Shown here in pieces: positions 7,681-14,212 of a stretch of 24,013 nucleotides of DNA. Source of the DNA: Rickettsiales bacterium (GTDB lineage: Bacteria > Pseudomonadota > Alphaproteobacteria > Rickettsiales > UBA3002); the NCBI GenBank assembly GCA_947441895.1, contig CANEUT010000003.1:1-24013 (forward strand). The letters run 5' to 3'. Made by a program: the position numbers and the translations under genes. Each line of letters begins with the position of its first letter. Positions within the stretch are counted from its first letter, which is position 1. Under the pieces are notes generated by a model. The model saw only the letters and a list, made by a program, of their open reading frames with translations. It ran no database searches and had not been told where the DNA came from.

Positions 7681-7682
7681 GA
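7645..7682. repeat. Perfect 16-bp inverted repeat (hairpin) abutting the left att core
   Basis: The arms TCCATCCCCCAAGCGC (7645 to 7660) and its reverse complement (7667 to 7682) are separated by 6 nt. There is no T-run on either side, so it is not a classical intrinsic terminator. Its right end overlaps the att core by 2 nt. On the minus strand of the uninterrupted chromosome it would follow the tRNA-Gly 3' end directly, where it could aid 3' processing or partial termination before tuf. It could also be a dispersed palindromic repeat unit. Confidence 0.75.
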
Positions 7683-7695
7683 GCGGGTGAAGGGA
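7681..7695. repeat. attL-type core: 15-bp copy of the tRNA-Gly 3' end
   Basis: GAGCGGGTGAAGGGA is identical to 16933 to 16947, which covers the end of the tRNA-Gly acceptor stem and part of the T arm. The two copies are in direct orientation, 9252 bp apart, and bracket all the accessory genes including an integrase. This is the classic arrangement left by a tRNA-targeting tyrosine integrase. Identity stops at both edges, so the exact crossover lies inside these 15 bp. Confidence 0.75.
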
Positions 7696-7756
7696 TGATG
7701 CCCCATTTTTGCAATATATTGATAAGTCTAGCCAATCTATGCTACACTTCACCTAC

Positions 7757-7779
7757 CCATACTACCCATCCGTACTACC
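7757..7779 (+). repeat. Left pair of 13-bp-spaced repeats, candidate integrase arm sites
   Basis: CCATACTACC (7757 to 7766) and CCGTACTACC (7770 to 7779) start 13 bp apart. The right end of the island has CCGTACTACC and CCGTACCACC with the same orientation and the same 13-bp spacing (16847 and 16860). The left pair begins 61 bp inside its att core and the right pair ends 63 bp inside its core. This near-symmetric placement suggests arm-type binding sites for the integrase or an excision factor. Confidence 0.6.
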
Positions 7780-7953
7780 TTGCAAGCATTATTGACAAAA
7801 AATCGGTAATTGCACTGCAAGTATTTGCATGAGCGACGAGCGGGCTTGAAGGCTTGTAGCCACTACCATAGCCAGAACGTCTAATGCAGATGCGTAGCGA
7901 GAATTTACAGGGCAATCAGGCGCATTACTCGCGCCCCATTATCCGAGGGCATT

Positions 7954-8592
7954 ATGCCACAATACCACAACTGGTTTCAGCCAACCACTATCGGCAACGC
8001 TGCACGGCGCGAACGTGACCGCCAGCGCAAAAACAATTCGTGGGGCTTGAGGAGTGAGCATATCCCTAGCCTCGCAGACTACCTAACCATTGATAGGTGC
8101 ATCTACCAACGCCGCAACATTGGCGGGCATCTGATTGCCTACTACCGTCTGTGCGATATAGCCCGCATTTTTAACGTAACCCCTGTAACAGTGCAACGTT
8201 GGTTTGATTTGGATATGCTGCCAACACCTGCACAATGGGAGATACTCGGATGCGCGGGCGAAACAATCTATGCCTATGCAGATGATACCCGCCAGCGTCC
8301 ACTATACAGCAAGCAACAGGTTTTGGTTATCTGCAACGTGCTAAATGACTTGTTCGCGCAAGGCTACCGCCAATTCAGGCAAAGCCACACCCACCATATA
8401 CAGATGATGCAAACGGGTTGTGATATTGCCATGCATCGCCTGAGCATAAAGCTATCGAAACCACCTAAGCAACCGTTGCCCATACTACCGTCACCAAAGC
8501 AACGCATGAAATCGCGGGGCGGAATATCTCAACCACTATCCTATCCCGCATATAGGCCAACGGATTATAAGGAATGGCTGTTGAGCCTGTGA
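7954..8592 (+). CDS. Island HTH protein (MerR/excisionase-like DNA-binding motif)
   Basis: 212 aa, function not recognised with certainty. Residues about 63 to 92 (YYRLCDIARIFNVTPVTVQRWFDLDMLP) resemble the helix-turn-helix of MerR-like and excisionase-like proteins, where an AIARIFNVTPxTVxRWxxxGxLP pattern is usual. The N terminus is rich in Arg and Lys (AARRERDRQRKN) and the C-terminal 60 residues are Pro/Ser/Lys-rich and probably disordered. The start at 7954 has a GAGGG about 5 nt upstream. As the first gene inside the left end, downstream of the candidate arm sites, it could be a recombination directionality factor or a transcription regulator of the island. No enzymatic motif is seen. 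Confidence 0.75.
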   Translation: MPQYHNWFQPTTIGNAARRERDRQRKNNSWGLRSEHIPSLADYLTIDRCIYQRRNIGGHLIAYYRLCDIARIFNVTPVTVQRWFDLDMLPTPAQWEILGCAGETIYAYADDTRQRPLYSKQQVLVICNVLNDLFAQGYRQFRQSHTHHIQMMQTGCDIAMHRLSIKLSKPPKQPLPILPSPKQRMKSRGGISQPLSYPAYRPTDYKEWLLSL

Positions 8593-8906
8593 GGATACAG
8601 ATACAGCCAATAATCACCCCAGAAAATATGAATCCCTGTTTATCAGCATATCCGCTACGTTGCAGCGGTGCGACCCTTGGAAAGTTTAATATCGGGCAGG
8701 TATTGCTATGGGATACAATGCGAATGATGCACCGTTCGTAAAACTTCCCAAAACGGAGAAGTAGAACAGAACCCCCACCCACTCGTCGTGTTCCGTTATA
8801 GCGGAGAAAATTTTCTAAATAGATGATTGCACATTTTTCGTATGCAAAAACAAAACCCTGCTAAAGTAGCCGCTTTCTACTAGTTATATACATACATAGT
8901 AAAATC
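8593..8906. other. Intergenic region within the island, no clear gene
   Basis: These 314 nt hold no convincing gene. A plus-strand frame at 8709 (MGYNANDAPFVK, 18 codons) is too short to support. A minus-strand frame at 8465 to 8782 overlaps the upstream gene and has no family features. Palindromic elements are present: GAAAATTTTC near 8803, and AGTAG/CTACT arms at about 8866 to 8882, just before the 472-aa gene. The AT-rich last 100 nt probably hold the promoter of that gene and could be an origin-like or operator region, but I see no iterons. Confidence 0.5.
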
Positions 8907-10325
8907 ATGGCTATACGACCACACTCTACATCTGAAACCAGCGGATTGCCTATATTTAATCCCAAACGACCTTTTGCAAACGTTTGCAAAGATGATGCCC
9001 GTATTGACCATTTCGAGATAAATTATTACGCGCATCGGGTGCAATATGAATCAATCCCACATTTCGAGCGGTGGCGTGACGAAGTTACAGCGGGCAGTAT
9101 ATTTAAGCCCGTATTCAAGCGCGGGGCTGTAGGTTCTGCTCGTATTCAGAATGCTATGGATTTCCCTAAAGATGGTTTGCTGACTGGTAACAGGATTTTC
9201 TTTCGTGAATCCGAAGATTGCCCGCGTGGTATCAAGTTGCGGGATGCAGCTATGCGGTTAAATCTGAATTTTACCCGCTTCTACCAAAGCAACCTGCTTA
9301 CTGTAGAGGATGTGCCTGACTATGAAACCTATCATCAAGCCCGCCCTCGTGTACCCATCATGGGCAATGATTTCTTCATACTGAATGAGGACAGGTTGGA
9401 GTCTGCTAGACAAGCTGTCTTACAGCCGAATCAGGATAACATATTCGTATCACAGCGGTGGGCTGGAATAACCGATATTCCCGCTATGTTAGTCTTACAG
9501 GTAATGATGTGCCAAGATAAGTTAGAGAGGCAGTTCGTCTCTGATTTACATCGGTTAGACGCAATAGATGCAGAGATGGAGCAATCTAACCGTAGCTATC
9601 TTTCTTCCGCTTCCATTCGCCGTTTCCATGTCGCCCCTTTATTTGATTGGAGCGTCTTTTCTATTCCCCGTCTTGAAGTTTATTGGGATATGCACTGTGA
9701 TGATGCAGAGCGAATGATTGAGAGGCTTAAGCCCGCCATCACTCGCTTAACCCCTACGGGTGGAGAGCGTAATTATCCATCGGATAACAATAAAGACGGT
9801 AATGCAGCTATTCTCCGCTTACACAGGTCTAAATCAGTTTATTTCAGTATCTATGCCAAAACAAAAAAGCGTATCCGCTTTGAAGTGGTTTATCACCGCA
9901 ATCTAAATAGTATATTCCAGCGGCAACGTACTGCGGATACAACATTGTACCAGTTGATTGATATGGCACTGGATGACGCTAAGGCCAAGCTAACAGATTT
10001 TGTCAACGACCTGCGCGTTGATGATGTAACGCCCGCATCACAAAATAAAGCCGTCTCCTTAGCCGTGTTTATGGAAAAGCTACAGGATGTCTTTGCAGGG
10101 AACTATGCGGGCATTCGCCACTTTCTTACCACCATATCACGTTTCGGCAGCATTACCGCCCCCGCCCGCGAAAGTCAGCTATATGAGCGACTAGCTGATC
10201 AAGGCATACTACACCTAATACATCGCCGCAAAGGGTCTGCAAAACGGATTTATACTTTTACCGACCAGTACCAATGGGTACTACAAGCAATGATGCTTAC
10301 TACCACGCCCCCCGTTAATAGGTGA
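8907..10325 (+). CDS. Hypothetical island protein, 472 aa (possible replication-initiator-like)
   Basis: I do not recognise this family with confidence. It has no signal peptide or membrane segments and is rich in Arg and aromatic residues. The segment around residues 308 to 330 (VYFSIYAKTKKRIRFEVVYHRN) has the pattern 'short strand, IYxKT, xxRIRxEVxY' that is seen in rolling-circle replication initiators of phages and plasmids (RstA/Rep families), where a later Tyr and acidic residues are catalytic. The C-terminal 80 residues (RHFLTTISRFGSITAPARESQLYERLADQGILH) look like a winged helix. There is no clear Shine-Dalgarno before ATG 8907. Its place between a HTH gene and the regulator fits a replication or maintenance protein of the element. 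The similarity is only a motif-level impression and the function remains open. Confidence 0.7.
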   Translation: MAIRPHSTSETSGLPIFNPKRPFANVCKDDARIDHFEINYYAHRVQYESIPHFERWRDEVTAGSIFKPVFKRGAVGSARIQNAMDFPKDGLLTGNRIFFRESEDCPRGIKLRDAAMRLNLNFTRFYQSNLLTVEDVPDYETYHQARPRVPIMGNDFFILNEDRLESARQAVLQPNQDNIFVSQRWAGITDIPAMLVLQVMMCQDKLERQFVSDLHRLDAIDAEMEQSNRSYLSSASIRRFHVAPLFDWSVFSIPRLEVYWDMHCDDAERMIERLKPAITRLTPTGGERNYPSDNNKDGNAAILRLHRSKSVYFSIYAKTKKRIRFEVVYHRNLNSIFQRQRTADTTLYQLIDMALDDAKAKLTDFVNDLRVDDVTPASQNKAVSLAVFMEKLQDVFAGNYAGIRHFLTTISRFGSITAPARESQLYERLADQGILHLIHRRKGSAKRIYTFTDQYQWVLQAMMLTTTPPVNR

Positions 10326-10399
10326 GTGCTGGCTACCGTATCACCAGCCGCTATGCGGGCGTGCTGGAGGGATTGAGAAGCACCGCAGAATAGAGCCGT

Positions 10400-10633
10400 C
10401 TACTTCTCGACCTTCTTTAATATCTCCCACAGCTTCAAATCTAGTGCCGTGGCTATCCGTAGGCACACCAATAGCGAAGGCTTGCGCTTCCCGCCCTCGA
10501 TATGACTGACGGCAGGGCGCGTGATGCCCGCCATTTGTGCTACTGCCTCATGCGACAAGCCTTGCGCTTTACGTGCATCCGCCAAAGCCTTCACAACCAA
10601 CTTTAATGTTGTATCCGCATGATCATTTTTCAT
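10400..10633 (-). CDS. XRE-family transcriptional regulator (Cro/C1-type HTH)
   Basis: 77 aa. Almost the whole protein is one HTH_3 domain: ALADARKAQGLSHEAVAQMAGI followed by TRPAVSHIEGGKRKPSLLVCLRIATAL, with the recognition helix at about residues 38 to 46. The size is that of phage repressors and of restriction-modification controller (C) proteins. It is transcribed divergently from the 61-aa membrane protein and the methyltransferase, across a region with three copies of GTAACTATTGT (10647 to 10723). Candidate -10 box TACAAT (minus, 10660 to 10655) lies inside one copy, so autorepression is likely. No strong Shine-Dalgarno precedes the ATG, and the expected transcript leader would be short. 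Confidence 0.88.
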   Translation of the reverse strand: MKNDHADTTLKLVVKALADARKAQGLSHEAVAQMAGITRPAVSHIEGGKRKPSLLVCLRIATALDLKLWEILKKVEK

Positions 10634-10646
10634 GCGCGTAACGTAC

Positions 10647-10723
10647 AGGTAACTATTGTAGCAAAAAACGTTACAATAGTTACCTTTAGAATTGCTCGAA
10701 GCGCGAAGCGTAACTATTGTTAC
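10647..10723. promoter_or_regulatory. Operator/promoter region with three GTAACTATTGT copies
   Basis: A perfect 14-bp inverted repeat (AGGTAACTATTGTA at 10647 to 10660 and its complement at 10672 to 10685, 11-nt spacer) lies between two divergent genes. A third copy, GTAACTATTGTTAC, is at 10710 to 10723 and ends 3 nt before the ATG at 10727. Each arm of the inverted repeat read outward contains TACAAT, a good -10 hexamer, giving possible divergent promoters. The layout is what one expects for operators of the adjacent XRE protein controlling both its own gene and the methyltransferase operon. Confidence 0.7.
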
Positions 10724-10726
10724 TTA

Positions 10727-10912
10727 ATGCGGGCAATAAAAACACTGTTATCATTTTTAGGGTACTGGTTGGCAGCAACAATGGCACTACACGGCGGTAT
10801 GCTATGGGTATTGGAGTCACTCTTCCCAGAACGCTGGTACGCTCTTGCCCTCAGCGCGGGCTTGGCATTTGTCGGGGTTATTTGGGTGGCGTATGAGGAA
10901 CATATCAAATAA
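10727..10912 (+). CDS. Small two-helix membrane protein
   Basis: 61 aa, no recognised family. It has two hydrophobic stretches, about residues 5 to 28 (LLSFLGYWLAATMALHGGML) and 38 to 54 (ALALSAGLAFVGVIWVA), separated by LESLFPERWY, so it is probably an inner-membrane hairpin protein. An earlier in-frame ATG at 10619 would put 36 extra residues across the operator and is unlikely. The chosen ATG follows the third operator copy directly and has no Shine-Dalgarno; with the -10-like TATTGT at 10715 the transcript could be leaderless. It is 57 nt upstream of the methyltransferase, so probably in the same operon. Its role is unknown; small membrane proteins next to nucleases can be effectors or accessory factors, but nothing here proves that. 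Confidence 0.6.
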   Translation: MRAIKTLLSFLGYWLAATMALHGGMLWVLESLFPERWYALALSAGLAFVGVIWVAYEEHIK

Positions 10913-10969
10913 CATGTTGGTTGATTTTATTTGGTTTAACAATGCCGTGGATTTTGTTAGGGTCATTAC

Positions 10970-12121
10970 ATGAGAAAAAACAAACCATACTCTGCCATAT
11001 CATTATTCAGCGGTATAGGTGGCCTAGATGTAGGTCTGCATAAGCTGGGATTTAATCCGCTGATGTGCTGTGAGCTTGACCCTAACGCATCAAAAACCCT
11101 TTCAGCGTTTATGGATCAAAAAGGGATTAGCCCAAAGATTTACTCAGATATAAACGAAATTGATTTGCACGAGCTAAAGAAGAGTCTCGGCGTTAAAACG
11201 GGCGAAGTGGACTTGTTGTATGGAGGACCACCTTGCCAAGCATTCTCGCTTATTGGCAAGCGGCAATCCCTCGATGATGCGCGTGGCGTTCTATTATTCA
11301 AAATGGCGGAGTTCGCAGAAGCGTTCGAGCCAAAGACTATTTTGATTGAGCAGGTAAAGGGATTGTTAAGTGCTTCGTGCGGTGATGATATTAAGGGCGG
11401 GGTATTGTCTAACCTTATCGCAAGGCTTGAGGCACTAGGGTACATGGTCAACTACAAGGTGATGCTTGCGGCGGATTACGGTGTGCCACAGCTTAGAGAG
11501 CGTCTTTTTGTCGTCGCATCAAAAACCAAGCGTTTCGTTTTTCCTAACCCGACTCACTACTCTAAGAAAAACGATAATCTTTTTGCCTTTGGCAAACCAT
11601 ATCGCACCATCAAAGATGCTATTGGTGACTTGCCACGGGCAACCAGCCCAGATGAACCCGCGAACTTTCCCAACCACATTGATATTACACCAAGCAGGGA
11701 TAGGGAACGCATAAACGGAGTGCCAGAGGGCGAATGCCTTGCGAAGCAGCTTCATTTGCCAAAAACACAGCGAATGAATCTTACTGAGAAAGATACCACA
11801 AAGTTTCGACGCATTGCATGGGATTTACCATCCCTAACGTTGCGAGGCGGGGAAGCGTTTTATCACCCATCGGAGAACAGGTATTTAACACCACGCGAAT
11901 ATCTACGCATCCACGGCTTTGATGATGACTTTATCCTGTATGGGCCAATAAAGGGTAGAAGCGGCACATTTAAGAGCCTAGACCAGCACCGCCTTGTTGC
12001 TAACGCCGTTCCCCCTAAACTTGCCGAGGTGATTGGTAAAGAAATCATAGCTCAGTTCTTTAGCGTCCCTAAAGAGCGAAAAGAGGTTAGAGCTTTACCA
12101 CCCCTGCAACATTACGCCTAA
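10970..12121 (+). CDS. DNA (cytosine-5) methyltransferase of a type II restriction-modification system
   Basis: 383 aa. It transfers a methyl group from SAM to C5 of cytosine in a specific site and protects the island host from the neighbouring endonuclease. Motif I is FSGIGGLDVGL (residues 13 to 23, SAM binding), motif IV is GGPPCQAFS with catalytic Cys89, motif VIII is QLRERLF (174 to 180) and motif X is HRLVANAVPPKLAEVIG. Motif VI reads IEQVKGL (126 to 132) instead of the usual ENVKGL. The target recognition region lies between about residues 185 and 285. It is convergent with the NotI-like gene and their 3' ends overlap by 35 bp. Expression is probably controlled by the XRE protein through 10647 to 10723. 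The recognition site is not predictable from the sequence, but a NotI- or EagI-like GGCC-containing site is a reasonable guess. Confidence 0.95.
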   Translation: MRKNKPYSAISLFSGIGGLDVGLHKLGFNPLMCCELDPNASKTLSAFMDQKGISPKIYSDINEIDLHELKKSLGVKTGEVDLLYGGPPCQAFSLIGKRQSLDDARGVLLFKMAEFAEAFEPKTILIEQVKGLLSASCGDDIKGGVLSNLIARLEALGYMVNYKVMLAADYGVPQLRERLFVVASKTKRFVFPNPTHYSKKNDNLFAFGKPYRTIKDAIGDLPRATSPDEPANFPNHIDITPSRDRERINGVPEGECLAKQLHLPKTQRMNLTEKDTTKFRRIAWDLPSLTLRGGEAFYHPSENRYLTPREYLRIHGFDDDFILYGPIKGRSGTFKSLDQHRLVANAVPPKLAEVIGKEIIAQFFSVPKERKEVRALPPLQHYA

Positions 12122-13190
12122 GCATTGATTTTAGAAGCGACAACTTTGGCGGAAACACTTTGGGCAGCAATATATCCGAACATGTTTCATTACCGTTAAA
12201 CGAAATGCCTGCCTTTATTCTGGCTATCGTATCGAGCGCAATATCGGGTTTCCCATTCACTGTTTTGCCAGAGTATTTCATGGATATGAAGTTGATGGTC
12301 TCTTTGGCTGTGCTTGGCTCATTCGCCAGCTTTAGCTTGGTTGTGAGTTCAATGTTTTTGAGTAGCTGATCTTGAACCAGCCAATAGGTTTTTCCACCCC
12401 AAAACTCAGCCAGCGCAGATTTTGCAAAGAGTTGGGTGGCCATGCGTCCCCATACCTGACGTTTGTTAATGCCAGGGCCTTGGTAGTCCTGCCCTAAAAT
12501 CAATTTCTTAAACGCAGCAGCGATATTTGTGCCAGCCGCAGTATTTGAACCGCTTGTGCTTGCGGTCATCACCTCAATAATCAGCGGGCTGGATAAATCA
12601 GGGAATGCGGATAGTTTCGTGTCCGCGCTCAAGCGTCCGCCGATATAGCCGCCCTGCTTGGCACACTTGGCCAACTCCTGCTTTTCTGCATCGGAAAGAT
12701 TGTAGCTTTCGATTACATCAGCAAAAGCAACATCTCTTTGCAATGGCGCAACAATGAAATCAAAGTGGTAGTCGATTTCTACATCCGCGATGGCGTATTG
12801 CACATAAATCTCTGACCACACCCCATATTCTACACCAGCCACTAGCCCCGCACCCAGTAACGCTTCTCTCTCATGTTTTTGCAGAGCGAGATTCACGGGC
12901 GGGATAGTGTTCTGTTCGTTTTTGAACCCCATGAGGCGGCGTGGACAAACTACCCACTGGTCATCACCATAATCAACCGAGCAAACCGCAGGTACAACAT
13001 GGGTGAGAGTTTCATCGAAAGCGTGTCTAAGGTCATGCTCAGGCGTGAAGGTGATTTTTGTTTGGTGACGATTGCCGCCGCCATCACACACATTCTCAGT
13101 GAATGGACAAACGGCACTCTTAACCGCCGACACACCAATGCCAGACAATTCAGATGCCTTTATCCCAAAAACCTCAAAAAACTTTGGCAT
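12087..13190 (-). CDS. NotI-family type II restriction endonuclease
   Basis: 367 aa. The N-terminal part has a four-cysteine pattern, CPFTENVC (Cys28, Cys35), then AVCSVDY (Cys70) and WVVCPRR (Cys82), that matches the iron-binding Cys4 region of R.NotI (CPF...C...VC...WLVCPNR). The nuclease core follows as a PD-(D/E)XK fold: HFDF with Asp144 and LIIEVMT with Glu206, corresponding to NotI FDW and LEIQT. It should cut both strands of unmethylated sites. The ATG at 13190 is preceded by AAGGA with very short spacing. It lies 70 nt downstream of the NucS-like gene on the same strand, so the two are probably co-transcribed. I am fairly sure of the family, from remembered motif comparison only; the recognition site is unknown. 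Confidence 0.8.
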   Translation of the reverse strand: MPKFFEVFGIKASELSGIGVSAVKSAVCPFTENVCDGGGNRHQTKITFTPEHDLRHAFDETLTHVVPAVCSVDYGDDQWVVCPRRLMGFKNEQNTIPPVNLALQKHEREALLGAGLVAGVEYGVWSEIYVQYAIADVEIDYHFDFIVAPLQRDVAFADVIESYNLSDAEKQELAKCAKQGGYIGGRLSADTKLSAFPDLSSPLIIEVMTASTSGSNTAAGTNIAAAFKKLILGQDYQGPGINKRQVWGRMATQLFAKSALAEFWGGKTYWLVQDQLLKNIELTTKLKLANEPSTAKETINFISMKYSGKTVNGKPDIALDTIARIKAGISFNGNETCSDILLPKVFPPKLSLLKSMLRRNVAGVVKL

Positions 13191-13260
13191 ATCCTTGCTT
13201 TCTTATGTGCGCTTTGTCGAAGCATAGCATTATTCCAAATAACCACAATCTGTTATGAGC

Positions 13261-13995
13261 TTAATCCTCTGCCATAAACTTGAACTCTATGGAGTATTTC
13301 ATAAGCGTAAGCGTTGGCACAACGCGGGCAGCGGCTTTTGCTCTACGGTCAAAATCATGCGCTACTAAGATGCCCCGTACAGGCTTGCCGCTTTCTTCTT
13401 CTTGCAAGTCGCCCATATACCCTAATATCTGGCCGATAGCGCGGCTATCCGCTTTGCCCGCCTTTAACTCAATAACAACGATTCCGCTACCATCCTCGCA
13501 GGTGATGTCAATGAAGCCAGAATCTACTGCGCGTTCCGCGCCATCATCAATAATTTTTAGCGAGGCATCAAGGCTGGTGATGTTACGCCGCAACGCGGCT
13601 TGCATATCCCGTTCAAGCGAGAACCGCTGTTGGTTATCCTCGCTCACGGTTAGCGCGTCATCATTCTTTGCGGATTCTGGCAATGCCGATGTGCCGCCTT
13701 CAAATCCTGAGTCATTTAAGAATTTACGATAGCGCACCACTGCATTTTTGTACGATTGCAGGTTATTGCGGATATTCCCGTCAAACTTGATCTTGGAGGG
13801 GTTGGGCTTATTCGCCCGTTCGTCACCTGTGGAGTATTGCAGCGAGTCGATTATCTCCTGAAACGTACCGTTTGTATAATGGTCATCAAGGTTGCCGTAG
13901 CTTTCCTCAACCTTCTTTACGCGGTGAATCTGCGCGGTTTGGGTATTGTCTGCGTATTTTTGCTCAGTAAGCCATAGGTGATAGTCGGGGCGCAT
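13261..13995 (-). CDS. NucS/DUF91-type PD-(D/E)XK nuclease with helical N-terminal domain
   Basis: 244 aa from ATG 13995, which has GAGA 5 nt upstream; the longer frame from 14037 adds 14 residues and lacks a ribosome binding site. The C-terminal half matches the NucS/EndoMS nuclease domain: SLERDMQAALRRNI (126 to 139), then FIDI with Asp163, IVVIELKAG with Glu176 and Lys178, Gln189 in AIGQILGYM, and PVRGILVAHDF. The N-terminal half (LWLTEQKYADNTQTAQIHRV ... NPSKIKFDGNIRNNL) is a helical, integrase-SAM-like domain also found before nuclease domains in restriction loci. It is upstream of the NotI-like gene in one operon. NucS cuts G:T mismatches, so a repair role for deaminated 5-methylcytosine is possible; a second restriction activity is the alternative. 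Confidence 0.8.
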   Translation of the reverse strand: MRPDYHLWLTEQKYADNTQTAQIHRVKKVEESYGNLDDHYTNGTFQEIIDSLQYSTGDERANKPNPSKIKFDGNIRNNLQSYKNAVVRYRKFLNDSGFEGGTSALPESAKNDDALTVSEDNQQRFSLERDMQAALRRNITSLDASLKIIDDGAERAVDSGFIDITCEDGSGIVVIELKAGKADSRAIGQILGYMGDLQEEESGKPVRGILVAHDFDRRAKAAARVVPTLTLMKYSIEFKFMAED

Positions 13996-14176
13996 ACGAT
14001 TCTCATAAACATGAATAGTAAAAGTAAAAACCACCATAGTTGCATTTATGGGGTTGGTAAATCAAATCCTGCCAAAGCAATGGCTTGTTGTAACCCTGTA
14101 ACAACGTGCAGCTATGTGCAGTGCCAGTACGATTAGGATTGCACCAGCAGAATCATGGATGGCAGGTTTTATGGAC

Positions 14177-14190
14177 TAATCGAACGATTA
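14177..14190. promoter_or_regulatory. Short inverted repeat upstream of the serine recombinase
   Basis: TAATCG and CGATTA are separated by AA, 23 nt before the recombinase start and just before its ribosome binding site AAAGGAG (about 14199). The surrounding intergenic stretch (14038 to 14212) also has the direct repeat GTGCAG(CTAT)GTGCAG. It may be a regulator or recombinase binding site; the repeat is short enough to occur by chance. Confidence 0.3.
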
Positions 14191-14212
14191 TTAGATTAAA
14201 GGAGAATGCCCT

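Noticed and set aside
7375..7752. 125-codon minus-strand frame upstream of tuf
   Set aside because: It runs through the 16-bp palindrome and the att core, giving mirrored PSAYKRLGDG and PSAYRRLGDG peptides on both strands, which shows it is non-coding repeat DNA.
8465..8782. 105-codon minus-strand frame with hydrophobic stretches
   Set aside because: Overlaps the HTH gene by 128 bp, has no ribosome binding site or recognisable domain and no neighbour on the same strand.
10619..10726. N-terminal extension of the 61-aa membrane protein
   Set aside because: The extra 36 codons cross the inverted-repeat operator and encode an IR-derived peptide (TIVAKNVTIV); the ATG at 10727 is a better start.
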